Source: an uncultured Eubacterium sp. (GTDB lineage: Bacteria > Bacillota > Clostridia > Lachnospirales > Lachnospiraceae). Taken from it: a stretch of 64,000 nt of DNA. Both the position numbers and the translations under genes were made by a program. Location: assembly GCA_910583555.1 (NCBI GenBank), contig CAJTXO010000008.1, positions 29,455-93,454 on the forward strand. Reading direction: 5' to 3'. The notes beneath the pieces are model-generated. The model did not search any database, was not told the DNA's origin, and saw only the letters and a list, made by a program, of their open reading frames with translations. Positions 1-8,390 of this stretch are shown in pieces; the first letter of the stretch is position 1; the number at the start of each line of letters is the position of its first letter.

Positions 1-287
1 AACTTGTAAGAAATCGCATTCATGATCACGCATAATCCGGGAACGATGATCTTCTTTAAGAAAGCAAAGCTCATCAGGCTCAGGAGAAAGGAACCGCCAA
101 AACTTATAAATTCCTTCTTCTTAAACCCCTCACACAGAAAGCGCAGAAAATAATAAATCCCCATCATGAGCGCAATCGGCAGCAAATAAAGGACAATATT
201 GACATCTTCAAAATACAATCCGCTCGAAAGACTGATGCCGCCGCACCAAATCAATACAACGAGCGGCAGTAACTGGATCCGTTTCAA
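1..287 (-). CDS. Membrane protein, 5' part of gene, likely third gene of a MoxR-DUF58 operon (partial)
   Basis: The reading frame is open to the window edge, so only the first 95 or so residues are visible. It starts at a TTG whose first two bases are shared with the last sense codon and stop codon of the DUF58 gene, a start that suggests translational coupling. The visible part begins with a short basic stretch (LKR) and a hydrophobic helix, followed by more hydrophobic segments around residues 30-45 and 65-85, so it is an integral membrane protein. In MoxR-DUF58 operons the next gene is often a large membrane protein with a periplasmic or extracellular transglutaminase-like domain; that identity is an inference from context because the diagnostic Cys-His-Asp domain would lie outside the window. 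Confidence 0.6.
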   Translation of the reverse strand, partial: MKRIQLLPLVVLIWCGGISLSSGLYFEDVNIVLYLLPIALMMGIYYFLRFLCEGFKKKEFISFGGSFLLSLMSFAFLKKIIVPGLCVIMNAISYK

Positions 288-1384
288 AATACATCCCCCT
301 TCTGTACCTGCACAAACTCAATGGAGTTTGTCCGCAGCCTGTCCCTCACGATCTCATCTTCGAGCTGCTTCCGCCCCGAATAGATAAAGATACAGGCAAA
401 CAGATACTCCCCCTCAAACTGGGCGCTGTAGAGATCCTCGATCGGTTCGCTCCCATTCGTCATGCCGGAGCGCATCACCTCAATGAGCACATGGGAAAGA
501 TCTTCCTCTTCCCGGACCCCACGGCGTCTCAGCTTCTGTTCCCGCGCATCGTTCCAGATCACATAAAACAGCCTTTTTGCCATCACCAGCTGCATTGCCG
601 TAAAATACAGGATCTCAATTGCTTTTTCAATCTTATCCGGATCCTTTTCATTCGCAAGATCAAGGAACACCGCCGTATCACAGGCAATTGAAAATCCATA
701 ATCCTGTACGACCATCTCCTGCTTCTTTGCCGAAAGCTTCCAGTTGATGCAGTTGAGCCTGTCACCCGGCCGGTAATACCTGATATCAAATAATTCGGAC
801 GGATCATTTCCGGCTTTCACCGCAGAATAGCAGTCGCTTTCGCCCTCCCGTTCCTCCCCATCCATCTCGATACGGATCGGAAACTCCCGATATTCCGGCA
901 TGACGAGAAACGATGTGCGTGCCTCGGCCCGGACGGTAGATCTCAGCAGGGAAAAACCCTGATACAGCTTGATACCCTCTAATCTGACTTCATAGAAACC
1001 ACAGTGCTCCGGCACAAAGGAAAGCAGGATCTCTTCGCGGGCTGACCCCAGATAAATTTTCTTCTTCATGCTCCGTGAGTGCGCCCCCAGACCGTCACAG
1101 ACGGTAAAGAACAATAGTACCGTACTATCCCTGCTGATCGCGCCGTTGTTTTCGATGCAAACCGGAATTTCAAACCGGCTTCCTTTTTCCACGGACTGCA
1201 TATCCTGAAAAAACGTTACTTTTACGCTCCTTTTCGAAAGCGCGTATAAAATCACGGAATAGACGGGCGGGACGACCGCTGCCATCACAAAAACGATAAA
1301 CCCGCTCTGCTTGATGTATAAAATAGTAAAGACGGCAAGGCCGATCATAACCGTGATATATATGATCCAATTCTTTATCACCAT
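284..1384 (-). CDS. DUF58 domain-containing membrane protein
   Basis: The protein has 366 residues. Two hydrophobic helices lie at about residues 8-45. They are followed by a beta-rich region and then a DUF58 core near residues 190-260, recognised by FDIRYYRPGD and by INWKLSAKK, which match the family pattern of R-Y-PGD followed by I-W-ASA. DUF58 proteins have a von Willebrand A-like fold and occur next to MoxR ATPases; their biochemical role is poorly defined, with proposed roles in chaperoning or envelope assembly. It starts six bases after the MoxR gene stop and its stop overlaps the start of the next membrane protein gene, so the three form one operon. The domain call is firm; the function is not. 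Confidence 0.85.
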   Translation of the reverse strand: MVIKNWIIYITVMIGLAVFTILYIKQSGFIVFVMAAVVPPVYSVILYALSKRSVKVTFFQDMQSVEKGSRFEIPVCIENNGAISRDSTVLLFFTVCDGLGAHSRSMKKKIYLGSAREEILLSFVPEHCGFYEVRLEGIKLYQGFSLLRSTVRAEARTSFLVMPEYREFPIRIEMDGEEREGESDCYSAVKAGNDPSELFDIRYYRPGDRLNCINWKLSAKKQEMVVQDYGFSIACDTAVFLDLANEKDPDKIEKAIEILYFTAMQLVMAKRLFYVIWNDAREQKLRRRGVREEEDLSHVLIEVMRSGMTNGSEPIEDLYSAQFEGEYLFACIFIYSGRKQLEDEIVRDRLRTNSIEFVQVQKGDVF

Positions 1385-1390
1385 ACCTTG

Positions 1391-2311
1391 TCACCTTATT
1401 TTTACTTTTGTCAATATCCCTAACATAATATCTTCTTTTGTCACTTTTTCTACCTTTGCCCTCGACGTGAGCATGATGCGGTGGCAGGCCACATAAGGGA
1501 ACGCCGCTCTCACATCTTCGGGGAACACACAATTTCGTTCATTCATAAACGCAACTGCCTTACTGAGTTCCATGAGCGAAAGCGTCCCGCGCGGACTCAT
1601 GCCCAGACTGATCTGATCATGCGCCCGGGTCGCCTCAGAAAGCGATACGATATAATCATAAATATCTTCATCCAGATGCAAATGTTTCACCCGGTCCTGT
1701 ACGTCCAGCAATTCCTCCCTCGTCATGACCTGCATCACCTGCTCGAGAGGATTGATCCCCTGACGTTCTTTCAACAGCAGCACTTCCTCCTCATGCGCCG
1801 GATAACCGAGCGACAGACAGATCATAAAACGGTCTACCTGTGATTCCGGAAGAAGCTGTGTCCCGACCGAGCCGACCGGATTCTGCGTCGCCATCACGAC
1901 AAATGGCTCCGGCGCCTGCATCGTCACACCGTCCACTGTGACACAGCGCTCCTCCATCACCTGCAAAAGCGCCGACTGAGTCTTCGATGAAGCCCGGTTG
2001 ATCTCATCCGCCAAAAACAGATGGCAGATAATAACTCCCCTCTGATACACCTTCGTCCCGTCTGGCTCGATCAAATGAAATCCCACCACATCGCTCGGCA
2101 AAACATCCGAAGTAAACTGCATACGGTTCGCATACAGCGCCATCGCCCTGGAAAATGCCATCGCCAGGCTTGTCTTTCCCACTCCCGGTATATCGTCGAG
2201 AAGAATGTGCCCGCCGGATAAAATGGCAGCCAGGATCATTTCCTTCTCTGCCATTTTCCCCTTTATGACTTTCCCCACTTCCATCAATACGTTTTCCATC
2301 TGCTCCTGCAT
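1391..2311 (-). CDS. MoxR family AAA+ ATPase
   Basis: A 306-residue AAA+ protein. Walker A is seen as GVGKTS near residue 43, Walker B as LADEINRA near residue 107, and sensor 1 as ATQNP near residue 146, all typical of MoxR. The length is usual for the family. MoxR ATPases are thought to act as chaperones or activators of metal- or envelope-associated complexes containing von Willebrand A proteins. Here the partner is the DUF58 protein encoded directly downstream. A purine-rich site (AAGGAG) lies nine bases before the ATG. It follows ung with about 50 bases between, with no clear promoter seen. Confidence 0.92.
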   Translation of the reverse strand: MQEQMENVLMEVGKVIKGKMAEKEMILAAILSGGHILLDDIPGVGKTSLAMAFSRAMALYANRMQFTSDVLPSDVVGFHLIEPDGTKVYQRGVIICHLFLADEINRASSKTQSALLQVMEERCVTVDGVTMQAPEPFVVMATQNPVGSVGTQLLPESQVDRFMICLSLGYPAHEEEVLLLKERQGINPLEQVMQVMTREELLDVQDRVKHLHLDEDIYDYIVSLSEATRAHDQISLGMSPRGTLSLMELSKAVAFMNERNCVFPEDVRAAFPYVACHRIMLTSRAKVEKVTKEDIMLGILTKVKIR

Positions 2312-2362
2312 CTCTTCCCGCTCCTTTTTCCAACTTTTTCTTCAAAACAAACGCGCCGCCGC

Positions 2363-3043
2363 TTATTTATCTATATCTGATATCTGCCAGTTTACCGGCG
2401 TCTCCCCATGCTCCTGCAAAAACTGATTGGCCTGGCTGAACGGCCTGCTTCCAAAAAATCCGCGGTACGCGGAGAGAGGACTGGGATGGGAAGATTTTAA
2501 AATAAGATGTTTGGGATTGTCAAGCATCTTCGCCTTTTCCTGCGCTGGTTTTCCCCACAAAATAAATACGACCGGCCGGTCGATCTCATTGACTTTCCGG
2601 ATCACAGCGTCGGTAAACTCCTCCCAGCCCACGCCCCGGTGAGACATCGGTTTGTGCGCGCGGACAGTCAATACGGTATTCAAAAGCAATACTCCCTGCT
2701 CGGCCCATTCATTCAGATATCCGTGGTTTGGTTTGCGGCAGCCCAGATCATCGTGCAGTTCCTGATAAATATTGACGAGGGAAGGCGGAATTTCGACGCC
2801 CGGCTTTACCGAAAAGCAGAGGCCATGTGCCTGTCCCGGATTATGATACGGATCCTGGCCGATGATCACGACCTTCACCTTTTCAAACGGCGTCAGGTGA
2901 AACGCGTTAAAAATATCCCCCGCCTGCGGATACACGGCGACCTTGCTGTATTCTTCCTTGATAAATAAAAATAATTTCTTATAGTAATCTTTCGTAAATT
3001 CCTGAGAAAGCGCCTGCTCCCACTGTCCTGTCAATCCAGCCAT
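2363..3043 (-). CDS. ung: Uracil-DNA glycosylase, family 1
   Basis: Removes uracil from DNA as the first step of base excision repair. The chosen ATG gives 226 residues, the usual family length, and has GAGGGAGGA eight bases upstream; a longer reading of 257 residues exists but adds a non-conserved N-terminus. The water-activating motif GQDPYH lies at residues 62-67 with Asp64 as general base, and the DNA-intercalation loop HPSPLSAYRGFFG starts at His186. NTVLTVRAHKPMSHRG also matches family 1. It sits between hisF and moxR on the same strand; the neighbours suggest no functional link. Identity is secure. Confidence 0.97.
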   Translation of the reverse strand: MAGLTGQWEQALSQEFTKDYYKKLFLFIKEEYSKVAVYPQAGDIFNAFHLTPFEKVKVVIIGQDPYHNPGQAHGLCFSVKPGVEIPPSLVNIYQELHDDLGCRKPNHGYLNEWAEQGVLLLNTVLTVRAHKPMSHRGVGWEEFTDAVIRKVNEIDRPVVFILWGKPAQEKAKMLDNPKHLILKSSHPSPLSAYRGFFGSRPFSQANQFLQEHGETPVNWQISDIDK

Positions 3044-3148
3044 CCATCTGTTCCTCCCTCTGGCTAATGATAATCGTTCTCTAAAATAAATGGATCCAAT
3101 TGGATAAAAAAGCGCCGTAAAAATGCGACGCTTCAAAAATGGTAAAAA

Positions 3149-3913
3149 TCATGCGAGCCGGACACTGATACCCTGTTCCGACAGATATTTTTTCAGATCC
3201 ATGATCTCCAGTTCCTTAAAATGAAAGAGCGACGCCGCCAGAACAGCATCCGCCTTCCCATCCGTCAACGCGTCCCGAAAATGCTCCTTTTTCCCCGCAC
3301 CGCCGGAAGCAATGACCGGTATCGATACATGTTCCGAAATCGTCCTCGTCAATTCAATATCGTACCCGTCTTTTGTGCCGTCACAATCCATACTCGTAAG
3401 TAAGATCTCACCGGCACCGAGTTTCTCCACTCTCATCGCCCATTCCACGGCATCAATGCCCATATCGACCCGGCCGCCGTTTTTATAGATCGACCAGCCG
3501 GAACCGTCAGTCCTTCGCTTCGCGTCAATCGCCACGACGACGCACTGGCTCCCGAACTTATCCGCCGCCTCGGATACCAGTTCCGGATGAAGGATCGCCG
3601 CCGTGTTGACAGACACCTTGTCCGCCCCCTCGCGCAGGATCATCCGGAAATCATCGATCGTACGGATACCTCCGCCCACGGTAAATGGGATAAACACCGT
3701 TTCCGCCACCTTCCGCACCATATTTACTTTTATATCCCGCGTATCGCTGGAAGCGGTTATGTCAAGAAATACCAGTTCATCGGCTCCCGCCTTGTCATAA
3801 GCGGCTGCCACGGAAACCGGATCCCCTGCGTCCCGGAGATTCACAAAATTGACTCCTTTTACCACTCTTCCCCCATCAATATCCAAACACGGGATGATCC
3901 TCTTTGTAAACAT
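3149..3913 (-). CDS. hisF: Imidazole glycerol phosphate synthase, cyclase subunit HisF
   Basis: Closes the imidazole ring in histidine synthesis, using ammonia channelled from HisH, and releases AICAR and imidazole glycerol phosphate. The start at MFTKRIIPCLDI gives 254 residues, matching HisF; an upstream in-frame start would overlap hisH. The catalytic aspartates are seen as Asp11 (PCLDID) and Asp130 (VAIDAK). Glycine-rich phosphate-binding loops are present (GGGIRT, ASGGAG). It lies directly after hisH. No other his genes are nearby, so the pair is separated from any main his operon in this window. Confidence 0.97.
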   Translation of the reverse strand: MFTKRIIPCLDIDGGRVVKGVNFVNLRDAGDPVSVAAAYDKAGADELVFLDITASSDTRDIKVNMVRKVAETVFIPFTVGGGIRTIDDFRMILREGADKVSVNTAAILHPELVSEAADKFGSQCVVVAIDAKRRTDGSGWSIYKNGGRVDMGIDAVEWAMRVEKLGAGEILLTSMDCDGTKDGYDIELTRTISEHVSIPVIASGGAGKKEHFRDALTDGKADAVLAASLFHFKELEIMDLKKYLSEQGISVRLA

Positions 3914-3938
3914 CTGTGAAACCAATCCTTTCAAATCT

Positions 3939-4544
3939 CTAAAGAGCAATAAAATTTTTTAAAATACGGAGGCCTACCTCTCCGCTCTTCTCCGGATGGA
4001 ATTGTGTCGCGAACACATTTCCCCGCTCCGCCGCCGCATCGATCGGAACGACGTAATCCGTCGTAGCTGCCACATCTTCCGGCCGATCCGCCTTTAAATA
4101 ATAGGAATGGACGAAATAGACATAAGAACCGTCCTCAACGCCGCTCATAAGCCGCGACGACTTATTGACCCGGATCGAATTCCAACCCATATGCGGAATC
4201 TTATATCCCTCCTTCGGGGGAATGCGAACGATCCTGCCCGGCAGAAGAGATAGTCCCTTCACGCCCTCCGCCTCTTCGCTACTGTCAAAAAACAATTGCA
4301 GGCCGAGACAGATGCCGAGAACCGGCGTCTCCCTGCTGACGATCTCATGGAGCGTTTCCGGCAGTCCGTAGCGCGCCATCTGCTGCATCGCCACGCCAAA
4401 CGCGCCAACCCCTGGCACGATCACCTTATCCGCCCGCAGAAGGGTATCCGTATCTCTCGTTATGACCGGCTTCTCGCCCAGATACTGTAATGCTTTCTCA
4501 ACGCTTTTGATATTTCCGGCATCGTAGTCAACGATTGCAATCAT
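3939..4544 (-). CDS. hisH: Imidazole glycerol phosphate synthase, glutaminase subunit HisH
   Basis: A class I glutamine amidotransferase of 201 residues that supplies ammonia to HisF. The triad is visible as Cys79 (GICLGLQ), His183 and Glu185 (FHPEKSG). The oxyanion strand motif PGVGAFG is present near residue 44. Length is normal. The gene precedes hisF with a 25-base gap to the preferred hisF start, so the two subunits are probably made together. Its own start is ATG, 36 bases after the stop of the acidic membrane protein gene. Confidence 0.96.
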   Translation of the reverse strand: MIAIVDYDAGNIKSVEKALQYLGEKPVITRDTDTLLRADKVIVPGVGAFGVAMQQMARYGLPETLHEIVSRETPVLGICLGLQLFFDSSEEAEGVKGLSLLPGRIVRIPPKEGYKIPHMGWNSIRVNKSSRLMSGVEDGSYVYFVHSYYLKADRPEDVAATTDYVVPIDAAAERGNVFATQFHPEKSGEVGLRILKNFIAL

Positions 4545-4580
4545 GTCTGTTCTCCTGTCTTTTGTCTTCCCTCTGCCCTC

Positions 4581-6206
4581 TTAAACGGCAGGCATACGGT
4601 TTACAATTTCCTCCAGTTCTCTCGTATATTCCCTTTGATCCGAAATCTGCAGCAAGTCTCTCGCAGCGTCCGCATCTATCCCAAAACTACTGAGGCTGGA
4701 CGACAACTGGCCTCCCAGGCGATCCACCTGACCCGCTATCCCGAGCGAATCCGCATCCGGCCTGTTCAGATCGTAGAAACGGATCCCTTTGATAAGAGAA
4801 TCAAGCGCCTCCACCTGCATATTCATGGAAGAATAATTGACATAAGAATCAATCTCCTTCTGTATCTCCGCACACATACGGATCTGCCTGTACAACGAGT
4901 CGTTTTCCTCGTCCACATCGATCATATGTATCGTGTCATACGCCTGCATATACTCACCGCTGGCAAAATAATTCTCCGCGTTTTTCAACGACGTATTCCG
5001 ATTTAACAGCATTGATCCGAAAAAGGTTAATATACCGATGGTCGCAAAGAAAATTACAACTATGGCTGCCCCGACCGGATTGATCTTTCCGACCACTTCC
5101 TGTGCGGCTTCCTCTGCCTTCCGTTCCTCTTTGAGACGCTTCTTCTCTTCCTTTTCCTCTGCCTTTTTCGCTGCCTGTTCTGCCTTCAGCTGCTTTTTCC
5201 GCTCTTTCGCTTCCTGCGCCTGCTGTGCCTTTTCTTCTTTCGATATTTCAGCCTGCTTTTTCTTTTCTTCTTTTGCGGCCGCCTTTTTCTCCTTCGCCGC
5301 CTGTTCTTCCTGACGCTCTTTCTCCTCCTGAGCTGCTGTCTGATCGGTTATGACGTTGCCAAATATCCTGGCAAAAAAGCCGGGTCCTTTTTTCTCTTTC
5401 TTTTTCGGCTTTGATTCTGCCTCTCCTAACGGATCCGCAGGTGGGACGGATGTGATTCCCTCATCTGCGTCTTCCATAAATCCGCCTACCGGATCGACCG
5501 TGAGAAAATCATCCTCGTCTTCCTCGTCATTTCCGCTGTATCCGACCGCCGAAAGCGCGTCCTGGAAAATATCATCGACATCAACACTGTCACTGGATGG
5601 CTGCTCCTCCGAATCGGATCCCTGACTGGAAGAAGCCGGCGCATCATCAAAAACCGGAATGTCCATCTCCGGTATGTCCGACATCGGCTCATCTGCCGAA
5701 TCGAGACCGCCAGACAGATCGTCTTCCAGCATAGTATCAAGTGGAATATCAGGCACCTCTTCGACTGCCATTTCATCCGGAACAACAGCCTCCTCGACCG
5801 CCGATGATTTTTTCGGCGGTTCTGCCGATGATTTTTCCGGCGGTTCTGCCGCTGAACTTTCCGGCAGTTCTGTCGATCGTTCTTCCGTCGCCGGTGCCGG
5901 GTCTTTCGCCGATTTCGAGTCAGCAGCCGGCGTCTCGCCAAAATCCGTGACCTCGCCGATATCCTCACCGAAATCAGTCAACCCTGCCAGTTCGTCCACG
6001 CCATCCCACGACTCATTTTCTTCATAAACAATGTCCGAATCCGGCAAGTCATTTAAGATGGCTAACGCATCCTCCAGAGACACCTCTTCCTCTAAGTCCT
6101 CATTAAAATCTTCCAAAATATTGTCCGCACTGATCGGAGTGTCCTCCCAATCCGGTGCTACTGTATTTAAAAGCTCATCCAAATAGGATTCTCCCTCATT
6201 TGCCAT
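4581..6206 (-). CDS. Acidic, single-pass membrane protein with charged coiled coil, function unknown
   Basis: 541 residues that I cannot assign to a family. Residues 1-280 are strongly acidic and rich in Asp, Glu, Ser and Pro, with a short tandem repeat near residues 112-135. Residues 275-370 are a Lys/Glu/Ala-rich charged helix with strong coiled-coil character. One membrane segment lies at about residues 380-401, followed by a 140-residue C-terminal domain with helical, TPR-like spacing (NAENYFASGEYMQAYDTI). With no signal peptide, the acidic part is probably cytoplasmic and the C-terminal domain outside, but topology is inference. It follows cheV with 37 bases between, which hints at an envelope or chemotaxis link but proves nothing. 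The start has GGGAGG twelve bases upstream. Confidence 0.75.
   Translation of the reverse strand: MANEGESYLDELLNTVAPDWEDTPISADNILEDFNEDLEEEVSLEDALAILNDLPDSDIVYEENESWDGVDELAGLTDFGEDIGEVTDFGETPAADSKSAKDPAPATEERSTELPESSAAEPPEKSSAEPPKKSSAVEEAVVPDEMAVEEVPDIPLDTMLEDDLSGGLDSADEPMSDIPEMDIPVFDDAPASSSQGSDSEEQPSSDSVDVDDIFQDALSAVGYSGNDEEDEDDFLTVDPVGGFMEDADEGITSVPPADPLGEAESKPKKKEKKGPGFFARIFGNVITDQTAAQEEKERQEEQAAKEKKAAAKEEKKKQAEISKEEKAQQAQEAKERKKQLKAEQAAKKAEEKEEKKRLKEERKAEEAAQEVVGKINPVGAAIVVIFFATIGILTFFGSMLLNRNTSLKNAENYFASGEYMQAYDTIHMIDVDEENDSLYRQIRMCAEIQKEIDSYVNYSSMNMQVEALDSLIKGIRFYDLNRPDADSLGIAGQVDRLGGQLSSSLSSFGIDADAARDLLQISDQREYTRELEEIVNRMPAV
5800..5871 (-). repeat. Three 24-base tandem repeats inside the acidic protein gene
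   Basis: Three adjacent 24-base units (5800-5823, 5824-5847, 5848-5871) are near identical, and a more degenerate fourth follows to 5895. They encode an eight-residue unit rich in Ser, Ala, Glu and Pro. The unit keeps the reading frame. It lies in the disordered acidic region, where length change should be tolerated. Confidence 0.75.
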
Positions 6207-6243
6207 AGCCAGCCGTTACCTCCCTTTGATTTAACCACCCTGA

Positions 6244-7164
6244 TCACTTCAATAACAGATCAAGCTGTCTAACCAGCTTCCCAATCTCCGGTTTTGACAA
6301 TTGCGCATCCACGCCGAGTGCCTCTCCTTTACGCCTCATCTCATCGTTGACGAGCGAAGAAAAGATCACGACCGGCATTCCTTCAAACCGTTCATCCGTC
6401 TTGATCAGCTTCGCCAGATGGTGGCCGTCCATCTGCGGCATCTCAATATCCGTGATCACACAGGCGATATCCTCACCGATAACGGCTCCGTCCTTCATCA
6501 GACGATCCAGCACATTCCACGCCTCTTTTCCGTTCGTCGTAGGGATCAGATGCGTATACCCGGCACGGGTCAGACATTTTTTCAACATCTCCAGAAGAAG
6601 CGGTGAATCTTCCGCGAGGAGGATCGGACAATCATGCCTCGAACGCTCACCCATCGCATCCACTTCTGAAAGTTTCAACCCGGTTTCCGGATTGATCTCT
6701 GACACGATCTTTTCAAAATCCAAAACGATAATGATCTTATCGTCCACTTTCGCGATCCCCGTCGCCACTCCTTTTCCTGACGCGGCGATCGTCGAATCCG
6801 GTTTCGCGATATCTTCCCAGGAAACCCTGTGTATCCCCACTACTTTCTGAACATGAAATGCCGTATGTAAACGATTAAAATTCGTTATGATATACATGTC
6901 ATTTTCTGTATTTACCGAAGACGGCATCCCCAGTGCCTTGCACAGATCGATCACTGTGATCAGCATATCCCGGGGCATAAAGATCCCCTCGATGAACTCA
7001 TGGGCGTTCGGCACCGGGGTCGGCGCCTGAAACGGACACAGTTCCCTGATCTTCGCCACATTGATACCGTAAAACTGGTTTCCTACCATAAATTCCAGCA
7101 GTTCCAGTTCGTTTGTTCCACTTTCCAACAAAATTCCTGTATCATTCGCTGTTTCAACTGACAA
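6244..7164 (-). CDS. cheV: Chemotaxis protein CheV (CheW domain fused to receiver)
   Basis: A 306-residue coupling protein. Residues 20-160 form a CheW-like domain that docks chemoreceptors and CheA. Residues 178-306 form a response-regulator receiver, with Asp239 (VITDIEMP) as the phosphorylation site and a Lys near the C-terminus (SKPE). In B. subtilis, CheV works beside CheW and its phosphorylation by CheA helps adaptation. The start is TTG with AGGAGG eight bases upstream. It is about 34 kb away from the main che genes in this window, next to the acidic membrane protein. Both CheV and CheW are present, as in Bacillus. Confidence 0.95.
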   Translation of the reverse strand: MSVETANDTGILLESGTNELELLEFMVGNQFYGINVAKIRELCPFQAPTPVPNAHEFIEGIFMPRDMLITVIDLCKALGMPSSVNTENDMYIITNFNRLHTAFHVQKVVGIHRVSWEDIAKPDSTIAASGKGVATGIAKVDDKIIIVLDFEKIVSEINPETGLKLSEVDAMGERSRHDCPILLAEDSPLLLEMLKKCLTRAGYTHLIPTTNGKEAWNVLDRLMKDGAVIGEDIACVITDIEMPQMDGHHLAKLIKTDERFEGMPVVIFSSLVNDEMRRKGEALGVDAQLSKPEIGKLVRQLDLLLK

Positions 7165-7188
7165 ATTAATCTCCTCCTTTTTCCGGCA

Positions 7189-7572
7189 TCACTGCCAATC
7201 CTCCTGGTTGCCATACTCTGCTTCCCCCGGCGCGTCCAGTCCAACTGTATGGATCGCCCTCATTTTCCTCCGTTCTGCCTCCGAAGTCTGCAAAATAAAT
7301 TCCTTAATCTCTGAACTATGCTTAATGTGGGTGATCATCAGCTTCGCATCTGTCACATCGCTGGAATAACAAATGACCGTCCCCATCTTAAAGATTCGTT
7401 CCAGTATCCCCCGCACCAATTTCACGTCCTGTACTTTATAAAGCAACGTATCATCCTCCACCCTGCGGAGCAATCCCTTTTTTATGTTAATCTTATTTTC
7501 CGTGATCGTATATGTAGTAAAAGATAACGGAAGTCCGAAAAACAAACTCCTCTTTTTCTCCTTGTATTCCAT
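7189..7572 (-). CDS. Small PH-domain-like protein (bPH2 type)
   Basis: 127 residues with no membrane helix. The strand pattern and the phrases YTITENKINIKKGLL and YKVQDVKLVRGILERIF match bacterial PH domains of the YdbS/bPH2 group, in which a beta-sandwich follows a short N-terminal part. Classic members are membrane proteins; this one lacks the transmembrane pair and is only the domain plus a helical tail. Role unknown. It lies between the lipoprotein gene and cheV with short gaps, and GGAGG stands seven bases before its ATG. Confidence 0.7.
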   Translation of the reverse strand: MEYKEKKRSLFFGLPLSFTTYTITENKINIKKGLLRRVEDDTLLYKVQDVKLVRGILERIFKMGTVICYSSDVTDAKLMITHIKHSSEIKEFILQTSEAERRKMRAIHTVGLDAPGEAEYGNQEDWQ

Positions 7573-7602
7573 TCCTCAGCCTCCATCCTTTTTCCGGTAT
7601 CA

Positions 7603-8313
7603 TCATTTCAGGCGCACGGTCGAAGCGCTGTCACCTTCTTTTATCGTCAGAACAGCAGAACCAAATGGCGCAGAATTCTTTGGAATTTCAAATACAAGGA
7701 TCGCCTTTTCCGACTGGCCCGGTTTTAACTTCGTATCCAGATAGTTCATACCGCCGTTTTTCTGGATCGCGATCGTAGGCTTGTAAGTGGCCCCGTCCGC
7801 ATCCAGCAGATAGTCGATCTGCCGCTCGCCAAGATTTACCTTCACCAGCTTCTTTGCCGTATTTTTCAGATCAAACTGCACGACCACGAGACGATGCCCT
7901 TTTTTCGCTGTCAACTGGAATGAAGAAGTTTTTTTCGGATACTCCTTACAGACAGCATATGAGCGATATCTGACATTCATACCCGCAACATGGTACAGGT
8001 CGTCGAGTGAAACTTCCCTGAGATTCTCTTCCTGATCCCCGTCTTCTGGCGTCTCGTTTGATTCCACTGGTTTTTTATCATCTTCCACCGGAACCGGCGT
8101 AGCCGCTGCCGGTAATTCGGTGTTATCCGGCGCCGCTGCCTCCTGTCTTATCAGCCTCCGGCTGTATTTACCATAATGCTGTAACAGTATGCCCGCTGAG
8201 TACTCCGCAATCTTATCCCGCTCTTCCGTCGTCAATTCGCTGCCGCTGTCACATCCGGCAAGCACAACCACGCTAAAGCAGAGGCAAAATAAAAGAATGC
8301 ACTTTTTCTTCAA
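7603..8313 (-). CDS. Lipoprotein with a DUF4352-like C-terminal domain
   Basis: 236 residues beginning with a lipoprotein signal peptide: Lys-rich start, hydrophobic core, and lipobox LAGC with the lipidated Cys near residue 20. A Pro/Glu/Asp-rich spacer covers about residues 55-100. The C-terminal half resembles DUF4352/immunoglobulin-like extracytoplasmic domains (VVVQFDLKNTAKKLVKVNL). It should be anchored to the outer face of the membrane. The start is TTG with AGGAGG nine bases upstream. It has its own promoter just after the histidine kinase gene, so it may be a target or an accessory of that two-component system; this is inference. Confidence 0.82.
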   Translation of the reverse strand: MKKKCILLFCLCFSVVVLAGCDSGSELTTEERDKIAEYSAGILLQHYGKYSRRLIRQEAAAPDNTELPAAATPVPVEDDKKPVESNETPEDGDQEENLREVSLDDLYHVAGMNVRYRSYAVCKEYPKKTSSFQLTAKKGHRLVVVQFDLKNTAKKLVKVNLGERQIDYLLDADGATYKPTIAIQKNGGMNYLDTKLKPGQSEKAILVFEIPKNSAPFGSAVLTIKEGDSASTVRLK

Positions 8314-8361
8314 CTTTTTTTCCTCCTTTTGCGCATATGCGTTTTCTAACCGATATACTCT

Positions 8362-8390
8362 ATCTTAACACATTTTCATCCAAACTTCAA
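8362..8390 (-). promoter_or_regulatory. Predicted sigma-A promoter for the lipoprotein gene
   Basis: On the minus strand TTGAAG (8385-8390) and TAAGAT (8362-8367) stand 17 bases apart. A TG one base before the -10 box makes it an extended -10. The TTG start follows about 48 bases downstream. It begins directly at the end of the histidine kinase gene. Confidence 0.6.
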
